Origin: Bimuria novae-zelandiae CBS 107.79
Taxonomy: Eukaryota; Ascomycota; Dothideomycetes; Pleosporales; Didymosphaeriaceae
DNA length: 64,000 bases
Assembly: GCA_010015655.1 (NCBI GenBank)
Contig: ML976659.1
Span: 1-64,000, forward strand
Reading direction: 5' to 3'
Position numbers and translations under genes: made by a program. The notes under the pieces are model-generated. The model did no database searches. It saw only the letters and a program-made list of their open reading frames with translations, and was not told where the DNA came from. Below are positions 36,475-47,787 of this stretch, piece by piece (the first letter of the stretch is position 1; each line of letters begins with the position of its first letter).

Positions 36475-38589
36475 CTAGGCAACGGTCCACTCGTGATCCG
36501 AATTCCTGATGTAGGTGCTTAAACCTTCAATGTCTTTCTCAGCCGTCGCTTTGACATCGCCATTACCCAAGAAGGCGAAGCGGTTCTTGTAGCGATAGTT
36601 GTAATCGTAGTCTTCCCAGCGCGGGTCTTTGATGGACTTGAGGAAGTGGATCGTCCTAGTGGGTCATACGTTAGCACTGGTACCCTCAACACAGAGCGGG
36701 GTTCACCAAAGGAAAGGACTCACGCTCCAGGCCACAAATAGATCCGCTGCTTGATCTTGCCATCCTTGAACCAACTGCGACACTCTTCTTGCCACACGGT
36801 GTGCCTGTGGAACTCGTCGAAGTGGGCATATATTTCGTCAAGCGCATCCTGCTTGACAGCCATCGACTTGATGCCCTCATGCTGCATCTTGCGCATGCAC
36901 TTGATCGAGTATTCGATCGTAGTCTCGATTGACGGGATCAACGTGCCGTTAGACCAGGTCGCACCTGGCCCAACAATCGTGTAATAGTTGGGGACTAGTG
37001 AACCATAGGTCAGCACTGATGTACTTCATCAAATCGCGGGGAAACGCTTACATCGTGGCGCCGATACGCCAAAGTATAAGTTCGGCCCACCAGTCCAGTC
37101 CTCCTTGATCGACTTGCCTTCACCGTTGATCACTGTGAAAGCGGGCTGGAATGCGACCTGGAAGCCGGTAGCGCAAACAATATTGTCGACTTTGTGTACT
37201 GTTCCATCAACGGTTTCGATGCCCTCTGGGACCACACGCTTGATGCCATCGAACATTGGTGTTACGTTGTCCTGTACCAGTGATTCGAGAAACCCGTCAC
37301 CAGGCGAGATCCGCCGGCAGCCAGGAGAAAACTTAGGTATGATGAACTTCTTCAACTCCTCGTGGCCGGGACCCATCCGTCGGTACATCTCCTTAGTGAT
37401 AACGTCTTTCATCATGTCGGAAAGTTCAGAGTTCTGGATGTACATTCCAAATAGACTGTTGATTTCGGCCTCAATGCGCTTTCGGAAATTGAGATGGTAC
37501 TCTGGATCGTCGCGGAACTTCTGGATGTCCGCTTCGGTGAAGTTGTACTGGCGCTGTCCAGGGTCGACATCCTGGCCCTTCTGGAGGTCGTTGGTGAGAG
37601 CACCAGCACCGAATGGCGGAGAGATCCACGTTGGACTTCGCATGAATATCTTCACTTCCTTGCATATCTTCTGGAGTGCTGGTGTAATCTGTACGCTGGT
37701 AGAACCCACACCGATGACGGCAGCGGCTTTGTCTTTGAACTCGACACTGTGGTCCCAGTTCGCGGAGTGAAGGATCGGCCCCTTAAAGTCGTGCAGACCT
37801 TCGATTTCCGGCCACTTCCATGTGTTCAGGATACCTTTTGTTGCGTCAGCCAATGTCATTCAAAAGAACGAGTGCTTCTATACCTGTGCCGTTGACAAAG
37901 ACGTGTGCCCACTCCTTCCTTTGCTCCTTCGTTTTCGGGTTCTCCACAGTTAGATTCCAGATGCCCTCCGACTGGTCCCATCTTGCTTCGATTATCTTGC
38001 TGTTCAGCTGCATGTACTTCTTGCTTCCATGTCTCTCAGCAAAATCTTCGAAGTATCCCTGGATGTCCTTGCCGGACGCAAAGAACTGTTTCCAGTCTGG
38101 TTTTGGGTCCCAGGTGAAATTGTAGTCGTGTGACGGAATATCGCAAGCGACGCCCGGGTATGTGTTTTCGTACCAAGTACCCCCGAACATCGGATTCTTC
38201 TCATACAGCGCTAGTTCCCACGCCCCAGGAATAAGCATCTTCTCCATTTTGTATGCCAAGCACAGACCAGACGCGCCAGCACCCGCGCACGCCACTCGCA
38301 GCTTGCTAGGCTTTGAGTGATACTGTTGCAAAATTCTGTATTCGCCCTCTGGGTTCGCGGGTGGGTAGTCGTGCATGGCAGCGATGCCATTGACGCCGTT
38401 GATAGCAGCGGGCATCTCTGAGGGTGCCATGGCCGGCTCTAGCTTTGAGGTACTGGCGGGAGAGGAGGCGGGGGCGTCGTTTGAGGTAACAGCAGGAGCG
38501 TTTTCCTGTTTCTCGGGGTTCTCGGTCTTTTCGTTCTTCTCACCGCGAGATGGGGTGAGTCGAATGAAGGTAGATAGTCGTTTGAGCAT
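36475..38589 (-). CDS. Baeyer-Villiger-type flavin monooxygenase
   Basis: Four exons (37884-38589, 37052-37834, 36724-36994, 36475-36655) give 646 residues, usual for type I BVMOs. The first 90 residues are a disordered Pro/Ala/Glu extension. FAD is bound by GAGASG (103-108), followed by YEKNPMFGGTWYENTYPGVACDIPSH. The BVMO fingerprint FKGPILHSANW lies at about 252-262, with GVGSTS (NADPH fold) after it and VCATGFQVAFQP later. It inserts oxygen next to a ketone carbonyl, giving an ester or lactone, using NADPH and O2. It is transcribed in line with the ligase and regulator genes. No PTS1 (ends EWTVA). Confidence 0.95.
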
Positions 38590-39345
38590 GGCAGATACTA
38601 GCGGAGCACCTTATTAAACGAGCAATAAACTAAAGCATTCAGACCACCAGCGCATAACGACCAGACTTCCCTCTGGAGTCTTTAACCTTCCCCCGGGGCT
38701 GGGCATCTGTGGTGAACGGTTATTCGTGTGCAGGGCTGTCGGAACGACATCCAGCGAACTCTGCGTAACGTAACCCGTAAATGGGCTTGGAAGCATGCTG
38801 GCGTCATCGCGACAGGCTCTGGACGCGGCCGATAGCTCGCCATCCATCGGTAACTTGTGTGGTACACAATGCATTACTCGTTGAGTCTGGGTTATCTTTT
38901 CGCAGGAGGTACAGGCCGGAAAAGTAAACGCGGGGTCGGGACGCGCGAGGGGCGCACCCACCTACTGAGTTCCGAGCTGCTCTCATTGGCTCTTCCGCAG
39001 TAAAAGCCTCAAGGAATACTCTCGGGGATAGCCAGATGCTGGATCATGAGGCTGCAGGTGAATTCGAGGCGAACTGTACGATGTATGCATTGTCAGGGTG
39101 GGAGCCAAAACGGGGGTGTTGCGACAAGGACGGCGCGTACGAGTCATGCAGGGAAGTCGCGACGCGCTCTCACAAGACCGCGCGTCGATCCGCGACGAGA
39201 TGGAAACCACGAAAATACCACATGCAGCGAAATACTCCAATTGTGATCTAACCATGTCCGCCTCCCTAGTGCAGAATAATGCGGAAGATCAGGCATCTTA
39301 TTAACACGTGGTATGAGGAAGATATGCATAGGTATCGAGTACAAT
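38590..39345. other. Intergenic, BVMO promoter region
   Basis: No coding signal. It lies between two same-strand genes. Confidence 0.3.
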
Positions 39346-41173
39346 TCACAACTTGGCCTGCGGCTTCAGCCCGCCCATCTTCTGCGCATCCCTCTTCGCC
39401 CACTCCTTCACCAACGCCCTCTTGATCTTCCCTGACAGCAGTTTTGGCACTTCCTCTACAAACTGTATCCCACCAACCAACTGCTTGTGCTTCGCTACCT
39501 TCTCCTTCATGTGCGCGTGGATGTCGTCCTCTGTGACCTTGCCCTTGTGCTCATCCTTCAACGCGATGTACGCACGCGGCCACTCTTGGCCATCAAGCGT
39601 AATGCCTACTGTTGCTGCATCGGCTATGGGGTCAAACTCTAAAAGCACGGCTTCGAGCTCGGCGGGAGCGACTTGCAAGGCGTTGACTTTGATGAGTTCC
39701 TATCGTGAATCGGTCAGCGGGAGTGTGAGTCCGTTTCAGTACGGCCAAAACATGCCTTCTTCCGATCGACAATCCAGAACCACCCGTATCGACAGACAGC
39801 AACATCTCCTGACCGAAGCCAGCCGTCTGGTGAGACTGTCTCTTTTGTGGCCTGTGGGTTGCGCCAATAACCTAGACAGATATTGGGCCCGCGCACGTAG
39901 AGTTCGCCAGGTTGGCCATCGGCAACTTCTTTGCCATCGTCGTCTAGAAGCATACACTCGCAGTTGGGGTCGAGCTGACCTACGCTACCAGAGCTGTATG
40001 CTGTCAGAAGTCGGAAGCAATAAAAGAATAAGAGGACTTACTCATCCATGGTCCCACCAGGAACATGAATGGCGCCGCAAGTGACCTCCGTCATTCCCCA
40101 CCCTTGGACAATCTCGCAATCTAGTTTTCTACTAATCTCCGTCTGCAGTTCCTTACTCAACGGCGCGGCACCACAAAGGATATCCGTCACACTGCTCAGA
40201 TCATACTTGGCTGTTTCAGGCCTCTTGCTAAGCATGACCATGATCGGCGGCGCAATCTGCAGATGCGTAACTCTTTGGTCTTGGATCGTTCGCAGGAACT
40301 CCTCGTACTGGAATTGCTTCATGATGTAGCAAGGAACTTGAAGCTTCTGAACCATCGCAATAGTGTATAATTGTCCATACGCATGGTACAAAGGCAAGAA
40401 GCCAAGCCAGACTTCGCGCGGCCGGTTGGTGTGGTCCCAAGGCTTCTTCAAGTAGCGCATATATATTGTCTGTTCTAGGTTCGCGATAAGATTGTAGTGA
40501 CTGACTTCCACGCCCTTGGGTAAGCCAGTAGTCCCAGAGGAGTAGTTGACTGTTGCCGTAGTGGTCGTGGATTCCTTCTCCGACAGCTTAGGGAATTCGT
40601 ACGCTTCCGCGTCTCCTGTGGATGGCAGGAATTCTCGCCAGTCACGGCATTCCGCTGTAGGCGTATTAGGAACATCTGAGAACAGAAGCACGCGGCCGTC
40701 CGGTAGTCCAGACTTCCGCGCGGCTGCAACAGCGTTCTTCGCTAACGAAGGATGTGCGAGGATAATTGATGCTTGGGTGTTGGATATCTGGTGTTTCATT
40801 TCTACACGAACTTAGCGGCCGATGAAGGTTATTTAATCGAACTGGAAGCGTACTGACCGGATATCGTGTATGTTGGATTTGCTCCGCTGAATATTCTCTT
40901 CGATCCAACAATGCCTAGATAAGCCACGGGAACAAAGACATGATTCGGCGTAAAGATCATAACCACTTCGCCCTGCTTTACACCCAAGCGATCCAAGCCC
41001 AACGCAAGCCGCTTCGACCATTGCAACAGTGACCGAGAGGTGAGGTAATGACCCGTGTCTTTCGCATCAATCCATATGGGTGTCTCCACCAGCGACTGTC
41101 CTTTTGGAAACAAGTATTCCAGTAAGTTGCATTTCGGAATGTCTAGTGTCGGAAACGAACTGGAGAAAGGCAT
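39346..41173 (-). CDS. Acyl-/4-coumarate-CoA ligase-like enzyme, peroxisomal (AKL)
   Basis: Four exons (40858-41173, 40042-40801, 39756-39993, 39346-39699), 555 residues, usual length. ANL-superfamily motifs: P-loop NYSSGTTGLPKGVEVSH, GWGMTEVTCG, GELYVRGPNICLGYWRNP, GWLRSGDVA, the hinge VDRKKELIKVNALQVAPAELE and the catalytic Lys in LLSGKIKRALVK. It activates an aryl or fatty acid with ATP and CoA. The C-terminus PQAKL is a PTS1 peroxisomal signal. Intron 3 (39700-39755) has a GC donor, AAG|GCATGT; intron 1 uses GTCAGT. It shares a 355-bp divergent promoter with the SKL-type SDR, so both products probably work in the peroxisome. Confidence 0.95.
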
Positions 41174-41528
41174 GCTTGCACTTTGAAGCCAACAATCGAA
41201 AACGACAGGGAATCAGACGAAAGCAAAAAGGCCGACCTAGACTACGACAACTTGGCAGCCCTCCGGTGGTGAATTGAAGCATCTTCATTTGGTTCTTTGC
41301 GCTTTATAGCGCAGTGACGAGGATTGTTGTTAGTCCAGCTGCAACAGCCGAGAGAGTCGGCGGGGCACACTCTTTGGAGCTAGGGCCGAGGATATCGATC
41401 TCCACGCACCGAGCTACACCAGCTTTCTGCTATCTACCCCGTCGGGACCAGCCAGCATGCAGCTGTCCATTTGTAGGCTTAGATTCTTCATCTTCCTTTC
41501 TAAAGTGTTTGTGGGCGAGTAACACATC
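41174..41528. promoter_or_regulatory. Shared divergent promoter, ligase / SDR, with CCG-N7-CGG
   Basis: 355 bp between two ATGs of genes whose products both carry PTS1. CCGAGAGAGTCGG at 41348-41360 is an inverted CCGA/TCGG repeat, the geometry bound by Zn2Cys6 dimers. The binding factor is unknown; the adjacent regulators are candidates. Confidence 0.4.
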
Positions 41529-42474
41529 ATGTCTGAGATTAAGAACTTCGATCGTATATTCCGCCTCGATGGCAAGGTCGCGCTGGTCACTGGCGGTATG
41601 GCTTCCTACGGATCTCAAATGGGATGATTGTTAACGTGACTACAGGATCAAGAGGATTGGGACTTCACACTGCGACGGCATTTCTGCTTGCGGGTGCAAA
41701 GAAGGTCTTCATCTCCGCGCGGAAGAACGAGGGTCCCCAGGGCATCGATCAAGCCGTCGAAAAGCTCAATAATCTTCCCGTCTCTGGAAAGGCGATCGGT
41801 ATTGTGGCGAACGTTGCAGATACGGATAACATTGCGCGGCTAGTGGAGAAGGTTCGGGAGACCGACGACAGCCTGGACATATTGGTGTGCAATGCAGGCG
41901 CAACGTGGGGAGGGCCGTTCGACCCTACGCCGGATTGGGGCAGCAAGAAAGTGCTGGATCTGAATGTGCGCGGCGTCTTCAACTTGGCAAGATTGTAAGC
42001 ATGCATCACGCCTCTGTGAACGATGACGGCTAATTGTGGTGGTGAAGATTTGCGCCACTGCTTGAGAAGGCAGGCACCCGCACAGACCCTTCCCGCATCA
42101 TCATCGTCTCATCCACCGCCGGCACCACCGTTCCTCACGTTGGCGAACACGGCACAATCATGTACAGCGTTTCTAAGGCCGCTGCACACCATCTGTCGCG
42201 TCAGCTAGCAGTTGAACTCGGTCCGCGCAACATCACTACGAATACAGTAGCGCCAGGCTTTTTCCCATCAAAGCTTGCGAATGGCTTGATCGAGAATCTC
42301 GGCGGACAACAGCAGCTGGAAGACCACAACCCGCGCAAGAGACTCGGGGAGCCAGAGGACATCGCTGGTGTCATGGTATATTTGGCTTCGCCTGCGGCTT
42401 CGTACGTCAACGGCGAAGACATTGCCGTGGACGGTGGAGTTCGATTCGCAGCAGGGCGGCAATCGAAACTGTAG
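41529..42474 (+). CDS. Short-chain dehydrogenase/reductase, peroxisomal (SKL)
   Basis: Three exons (41529-41595, 41646-41994, 42048-42474), 280 residues. Classical SDR: cofactor loop VALVTGGSRGLGLHTA (split by intron 1), LVCNAGATWGGPF (NAG motif), IIIVSSTAGT with the catalytic Ser, MYSVSKAAAHHLSR with Tyr-x3-Lys, and the ending YVNGEDIAVDGG. The C-terminal tripeptide SKL is the canonical PTS1. The SARKNEG at the end of beta-2 suggests NADP use. It oxidises or reduces a hydroxy/oxo group, possibly at the 3-hydroxyacyl or enoyl step of beta-oxidation (inference). It converges on the next SDR with 90 bp between stops. Confidence 0.94.
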
Positions 42475-42564
42475 CTATACGCATCAGAGGTGCATTTTTT
42501 GAGCATGTTTTGCATAGATCTAATTGTACAAATGCTTCATATTTTCACATTCTTGAATGGTCAT

Positions 42565-43464
42565 TCATATCTTACTCGTCCCATTCGTCTGCGCCTTCGT
42601 CATTTCAATCCTCGCCAACTGGTTCTCCATCGACGTAAACTTCATCATCGCCTCCATATCCGCATCGCAGAACTTGTTCTTCTCCCTAAAGTAGAAGTTG
42701 CCTCTATTCACCTCAACTGTCAAACCGTACGCTTCCTCAGCCTGGAACTTCCTCCTCGTGGAATCCTCCAGGTCACCTCCATCCACTAGATGCGTAACAG
42801 CTTTCACAAGCGTAGACATGGGAGTGAAGTACTGTTTAGGAAAGCTCTTCCACTCCTCTCCCGTCATCAGATTCGTCTCAATAGTGCCAGGCGCAGTCGC
42901 ATATGTCCGGATGCCCTCAAGATGGTACGAGTACGAGATCGCCTTGTTGAATTGAATGACGCCTGCCTTTGCCGCAGAGTACATCGGGCAGAACTCAGAG
43001 GGGTACAGGCCACCGCAACTCGCCGTCATGACCAGCGCAGGTCCTGGTCCTTCTTCCTTCGGCGACTTGCGGAAGTAGTGCAGCGCCGCATAGCATGTGT
43101 TCACCACGCCTTTCAAATTTATATCGATGCTCAGCTGGTTTGGTGGCGGTGGTGCCTTGCTTAGATCGTGCTTCTCGTAGAAATTGTCTCGTTCAACGAT
43201 GCCTGCGTTGGCAAAGACGAAATCTATGCGGCGGGACGTGGAGAAGGCGGATTCGAAAGATGAGATGAGGTTGTCCCAATCGGTTACGTTTGTCTTGTGG
43301 AAGTATGCGTTTTTGAGTGATGAGACGGCGGTCTTGCCGGCTGATTCGTTGAGATCGATTAGATGGAGGTCCCAGTCTTCGTTGGAGCGGGATGAGAGGG
43401 CTTGCGCGACAGCGAGACCCATTCCAGAAACACCGCCCGTTATGAACGCTGCCTTCTTCACCAT
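42565..43464 (-). CDS. Short-chain dehydrogenase, 15-PGDH-like, ending SKI
   Basis: Single exon, 299 residues from MVKKAAFITGGVSGMGLAVA (cofactor loop). The acidic LHLIDLNE after beta-2 suggests NAD. FVFANAGIVER is the NAG motif, VMTASCGGLYPSE carries the Ser, and MYSAAKAGVIQFNKA carries Tyr-x3-Lys; TAPGTIETNL follows. The C-terminal half (FQAEEAYGLTVEVNRGNFYFRE) extends past the usual SDR end. The last three residues, SKI, are close to PTS1; SKI is a weak signal in fungi, so peroxisomal import is possible but unproven. The frame is open upstream of the chosen ATG. It is divergent from the aldehyde dehydrogenase with 771 bp between. Confidence 0.9.
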   Translation of the reverse strand: MVKKAAFITGGVSGMGLAVAQALSSRSNEDWDLHLIDLNESAGKTAVSSLKNAYFHKTNVTDWDNLISSFESAFSTSRRIDFVFANAGIVERDNFYEKHDLSKAPPPPNQLSIDINLKGVVNTCYAALHYFRKSPKEEGPGPALVMTASCGGLYPSEFCPMYSAAKAGVIQFNKAISYSYHLEGIRTYATAPGTIETNLMTGEEWKSFPKQYFTPMSTLVKAVTHLVDGGDLEDSTRRKFQAEEAYGLTVEVNRGNFYFREKNKFCDADMEAMMKFTSMENQLARIEMTKAQTNGTSKI

Positions 43465-44235
43465 GATGATCGTTCCGCGATAACAGTTTGTTGTAGCACA
43501 ATGGAAGGCACTCAACGATCGAGAATTGATCTTGAACGAACTCCAAAAGTTCAATTAGTGTTGGAGTCAAATATTCTGCTGTTGCATTTGTACGGAAGAT
43601 CGTGAAGCCTTTCTCCGCACCACGAAGTCATACGCAGGAACGCGTCTTCCGAGAAAGAGGGGTCTGTTATGATTCTTAGTTCTTCCCTCTTCGCTTGTTT
43701 CTTGTCGCGTCATTTCAAAACAATAGTGCTACTATAAAATTTACATCTTCAGGATTCTTTCCCTCACTCTACCTTCTCATTTTTCGAACGCTTCATTTTC
43801 ACTTCTACAAGCCTGTCGGAGCTGCTTCGGAGTGATTGTGGTCGCGCCTTCCTGTGAACAGGTACACGAGTCGTGAGCTACAGACCCTCCAAGTTCACTG
43901 ACTCGTGTAGCGTGCTGGAGCTGGAGGTGGCGCGTCGGAAAACCAACCACGAGCGCGTTCTTCTTCATCCGCACAGTGCCGTGGCCTCGAGTACACAATG
44001 TCGCTCCAGACCCCACACGAAGAAGGCGTGCAGCTCAGCCGCGAGCCGGCGGCGCAATCCGAACGTATTCGGAGTTAAGACTTCCATAAATTGTAGAGTG
44101 GGCCCTGGAGCGAACACGATGTCACCAGTGACACCCCTCCTCTTCCCCACCTCGTGAACTCTCCAGAGCACTGCACCCGGCTTGTACTTCTATTTCTTCT
44201 CGATAATAACCTATACACGTCTCGGTATCCTCACC
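43465..44235. promoter_or_regulatory. Shared divergent promoter, SDR / ALDH, with CCG-N8-CGG
   Basis: 771 bp without a gene. CCGAACGTATTCGG at 44059-44072 is a CCGAA/TTCGG inverted repeat about 165 bp upstream of the ALDH ATG, a candidate Zn2Cys6 dimer site. Minor ORFs show no motif. Confidence 0.4.
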
Positions 44236-45844
44236 ATGCCTCTCGCGTACTCAGTGAAGAACATTCCCAAACAGGTCTTCATCAACAACGAATATGTTGA
44301 TTCGAAGAACTCCAAGAAGCTGTCTGTGTACAACCCTACAGATGGCTCGTTGATCTCGGACGACATTCCGCTCGCCGGAGAAGAAGATGTTGATACAGCA
44401 GTTGCAGCGGCCGAGAAGGCTTTCGTCACATGGAGGAAAATCAGCCCTACAGAGAGGCGCAACATCATGCTGAAGTTTGCGGAGCTCGTTGAGAAGCATG
44501 CTGAAGACATCGCAGACTTGACTCGTGTTTCGCTTGGAGCACCCTACAAGGCGTTTGGCGCTTTCGAGGTTGGGCTTTGTGCAGAGGTACGTCAATTCCC
44601 AGCCATACGAGTAACAACACACAAGTCGAAGTACGGTGTTGTGCCAGGGCAGGCCGTTCAAGTGCCATGCCCTATCCAATAATTCATCCTCGAGCTTTAT
44701 CAAATTTGTTCATACTAACTTGATCTAGACATTCCGATACAACGCTGGCTTCATCGACAAGTTCGGCGGTGAATCGTGGCCCCAAGACGATGGGTTCCTC
44801 AAGATTGTCCGCAACGAGCCGCTTGGTGTCACCGCTGGTATCGTCCCATGGAACGGCCCAATCGGTACCGTCGGTCTCAAAGCCGCGCCCGCGCTGGCAA
44901 CCGGCAACTGCTTCATCTTGAAGCCGTCTGAGAAGACCCCACTTTCTTCCCTCGCTCTTGGCACCCTGATCAAAGAAGCTGGCTTCCCTCCGGGTGTATT
45001 CCAAATCCTTTCCGGTGATGGGACCACCGGCGCTATCATCGCAAGCCACATGCGCATACGCAAGGTCTCCTTTACCGGTTCCATCCCCACGGGCAAGAAG
45101 ATCCAAGAAATGGCTGCTAAGTCGAACCTCAAGCGCGTGACACTCGAGCTCGGTGGCAAGTCACCTGCTGTAGTGTTTGACGATGCCAATCTAGACAATG
45201 CTGTCACATGGTGCGCCAACGCCATCACCGCCAACACTGGCCAGGTCTGCTTCGCCGCATCGCGGGTCTACGTGCAGGAAGGCATCTACGACAAGTTCAT
45301 CGAAGGCTACAAGAAAGCTATGCAAGCCAAGAAGAACGAAGTCGGCGACCCAGAGAAGGAAGGTATTAACATCGGCCCGCTCGTCGACGAAGCGCAGTTC
45401 AAGCGTGTGTCAGGCTTCATCGAGCGCGGACAGCAAGGCCAGGGCAAGCTACTCGTAGGCGGTCAACGGATTGGCGACAAGGGCTTCTACTTGGAGCCTA
45501 CAGTGTTCACGGATGTGGACCCCAACTCTGAGATTCACTGCCAGGAGATTTTCGGCCCTGTTTCCGTTGTGCGATCTTTCAAGACCGAAGAGGAGATCAT
45601 GAGGCTGGCGAACGGCACAGAGTTCGGTCTTATGGCTGGCGTGTTCACACAGGATATCAATAAGGCGCTGCGGGTGGCGTCGGACTTTGAGTCGGGTATG
45701 GTGGGCATCAACTGTGTCAGCTTGATGTTTGGTACCACGCCGTTTGGTGGTAGCAAGCAGAGTGGTCTGGGACGGGAAGCCGGTATTTATGCCCTGCGCG
45801 CGTTCACGGAGCCGAAGACCATCATGGTGAACTTGACGTATTAG
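44236..45844 (+). CDS. Aldehyde dehydrogenase (NAD(P)-dependent)
   Basis: Two exons (44236-44586, 44729-45844) with a 142-nt intron give 488 residues, the usual size. Motifs: VPWNGPIGTVGLKAAPALATGN, LKPSEKTPLSSL, FTGSIPTGKKI (cofactor fold), catalytic Glu in LELGGKSPAVV, catalytic Cys in NTGQVCFAASR, EIFGPVSVV and PFGGSKQSGLGREAG. It oxidises an aldehyde to an acid, which the nearby CoA ligase could then activate. No targeting signal is obvious at either end. It is the last gene of the proposed catabolic set; the next gene is a housekeeping one. Confidence 0.96.
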
Positions 45845-46156
45845 CTCTGCAAAGGAGTTGGATTTGTACATATTATTATTATATACGATCAACAGCATGA
45901 ATCTTCCATTCGGTGAACAGAAGTTTCTGCCGTGGACTACTGCATTGCTTATTGGGTAAGATGTGGTCTACCTCCCCTATCTGAGACTAGTGAGATACAC
46001 GTGACTTGGTGTCCCGCACGGACGTGCACCAAGTACCCCACCGCGAAACTTTCGAGTCAGCTAATTCTTTCTCGCTCGACAGTACATAATTATATCTCGC
46101 TCACCTGTACTCCGCCCATGATCGACCGATAGCGACACCCTCCAACTGACTTCAGC
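45845..46156. promoter_or_regulatory. Promoter of RPC34 gene
   Basis: 312 bp between two same-strand genes. No site is recognised. Confidence 0.3.
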
Positions 46157-47292
46157 ATGGCTTCCACTTCGACAGCCCCGCCCAAAGCAGAAGAGGCTAC
46201 ACCAGCCGAAATCGCGATGCGCGCCGACTTGCTGTATGATGAATGCGCAAAGCGGCCGGAAGGGACCACCTTCTTCCAGCGGGACCTCACCAGTATGCAG
46301 GTGGCCAATGACGTGGAGGAGCTTGTAAAGATGGTGTCGGACCTCTCGAAGAGGCACCTGCTGCAGCCGCTGCAATTCGACGGCGAGACGTGCTGGAAGC
46401 TGCGACCGCGCGACATTGCCGACAAGTACGCCTTGTGCATCTTGTGACAGCGCACTGGCACTGACAGTAGACGCGCAGACTGCTAAAACTCGTGCCCGAC
46501 GAGCGGCTCCTCTACCAGTACATCGACAATGCGCAGACCGAAGGCGTGTGGTCCAAGGCGCTGCGGGCCAAGACAAACCTCGCCCAGCCGACAGTGACCA
46601 AATATCTGAAGAGCCTTGAGGCGAAGGACCTGATCCAGGCCGTCATGAGCGTGAAGACGCCGAACCGCAAGATGTACCTGCTCAAGCACCTCAAGCCATC
46701 CGAAGACGTGGCGGGTGGTCCGTGGCAGAACGAGGGGGACTTCGACACGGCGCTGATCGATATCGCCACGCAGGTGATAGGCAAGAAGGTGCAGGAGGAG
46801 ACGTGCATCAAGGTTGCCGGCAACTGGAACAACTACACGTCTGCCGACCGACAAGCTGCCATTGCGCACAAAAAGGTCCAAGTGAAGGGCGTGCCGGACA
46901 TTGAGGAGCTCCTTCCTGTCCAGCCATATCATCCGCCTATGGAACCTGCACAGCCGAAGCTGGTTCACCGGACCAACCCCTTCTACCCAACCACGGCCAG
47001 TCTCGCTGAGTACCTGAACAGCATCCAGTTGCTGAGAGGAAAGACGGTGCGCGAGTCAGACATGGAGCAGCTGCTGGAGATGATGGTGCTGGACGGCACA
47101 TTGGAGAAGGTCACGGCCACCACATACCGGACCGTCCTGCAGCCCCCGAAGCAAGTGTACAACGGCTTCGTCGATGCACCCTGCGGAAACTGTCCAGTCT
47201 TCGACCTTTGCAGCGACGAGGGCCCCATCACCGCACGAACTTGTGTCTACTTTGCCGAATGGCTGGAGACCACCTCAGAGGAGGCGAACTAG
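46157..47292 (+). CDS. RPC34: RNA polymerase III subunit RPC34/RPC6
   Basis: Two exons (46157-46434, 46479-47292) joined over a very short 44-nt intron (GTGCAT...GCAG) give 363 residues. The tandem winged-helix region is seen in LLKLVPDERLLYQYIDNAQTEGVWSKALRAKTNL and TVTKYLKSLEAKDLIQAVMSVKTPNRKMYLL. The C-terminus has the conserved Cys cluster CGNCPVFDLCSDEGPITARTCVYFAEWL, which in the family binds an iron-sulphur cluster. Nuclear; recruits TFIIIB and helps open promoters of tRNA and 5S genes. An essential single-copy gene, hence a useful marker that this block is core genome and not accessory. Confidence 0.96.
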
Positions 47293-47787
47293 CAAGATGT
47301 TTTACGAAAGCATAGCGGCGGCGTTTCGGATATCGTGCATTTCTGGCAGGCAAATACCCTTCGGACATTTTGTCCGAGTCATTGAATGATTAATTAGGTA
47401 ATCAGCATTGATCAACATCTGAAACCTGTACACTAAGTGCTTATTCCGCCTCTTCAACACTCATTTATCTGTGCATAGTCCTCAACGCGATTCGTCTCGC
47501 TTGTGATGAGCGCGGGTGGGGGCTCTGCCTAGTCCGGCCGTCGGAGACTTCGAAAGGTCCTTGTCAGCTTCCACAAGATAAAGTCTCCGGAGCTACATCC
47601 TCAACTTCCTTCCACGGACGAAACTGGAGACACGTATCTGTAAGATCATGGAATGTCTTCCCGTCATACGTAGACTGGTCGAGCCTGCTACGGAGACATA
47701 TCGTGTCGTGCGAGAATGTTAGCAGGCACTGATGGCAGCTACGAAAAAGAAGGTATAAAGACGTTGTGGGAGGAATTTAGTTGAGTT
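47293..47787. other. Intergenic, promoter of methyltransferase
   Basis: No coding signal over 495 bp. Confidence 0.3.
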
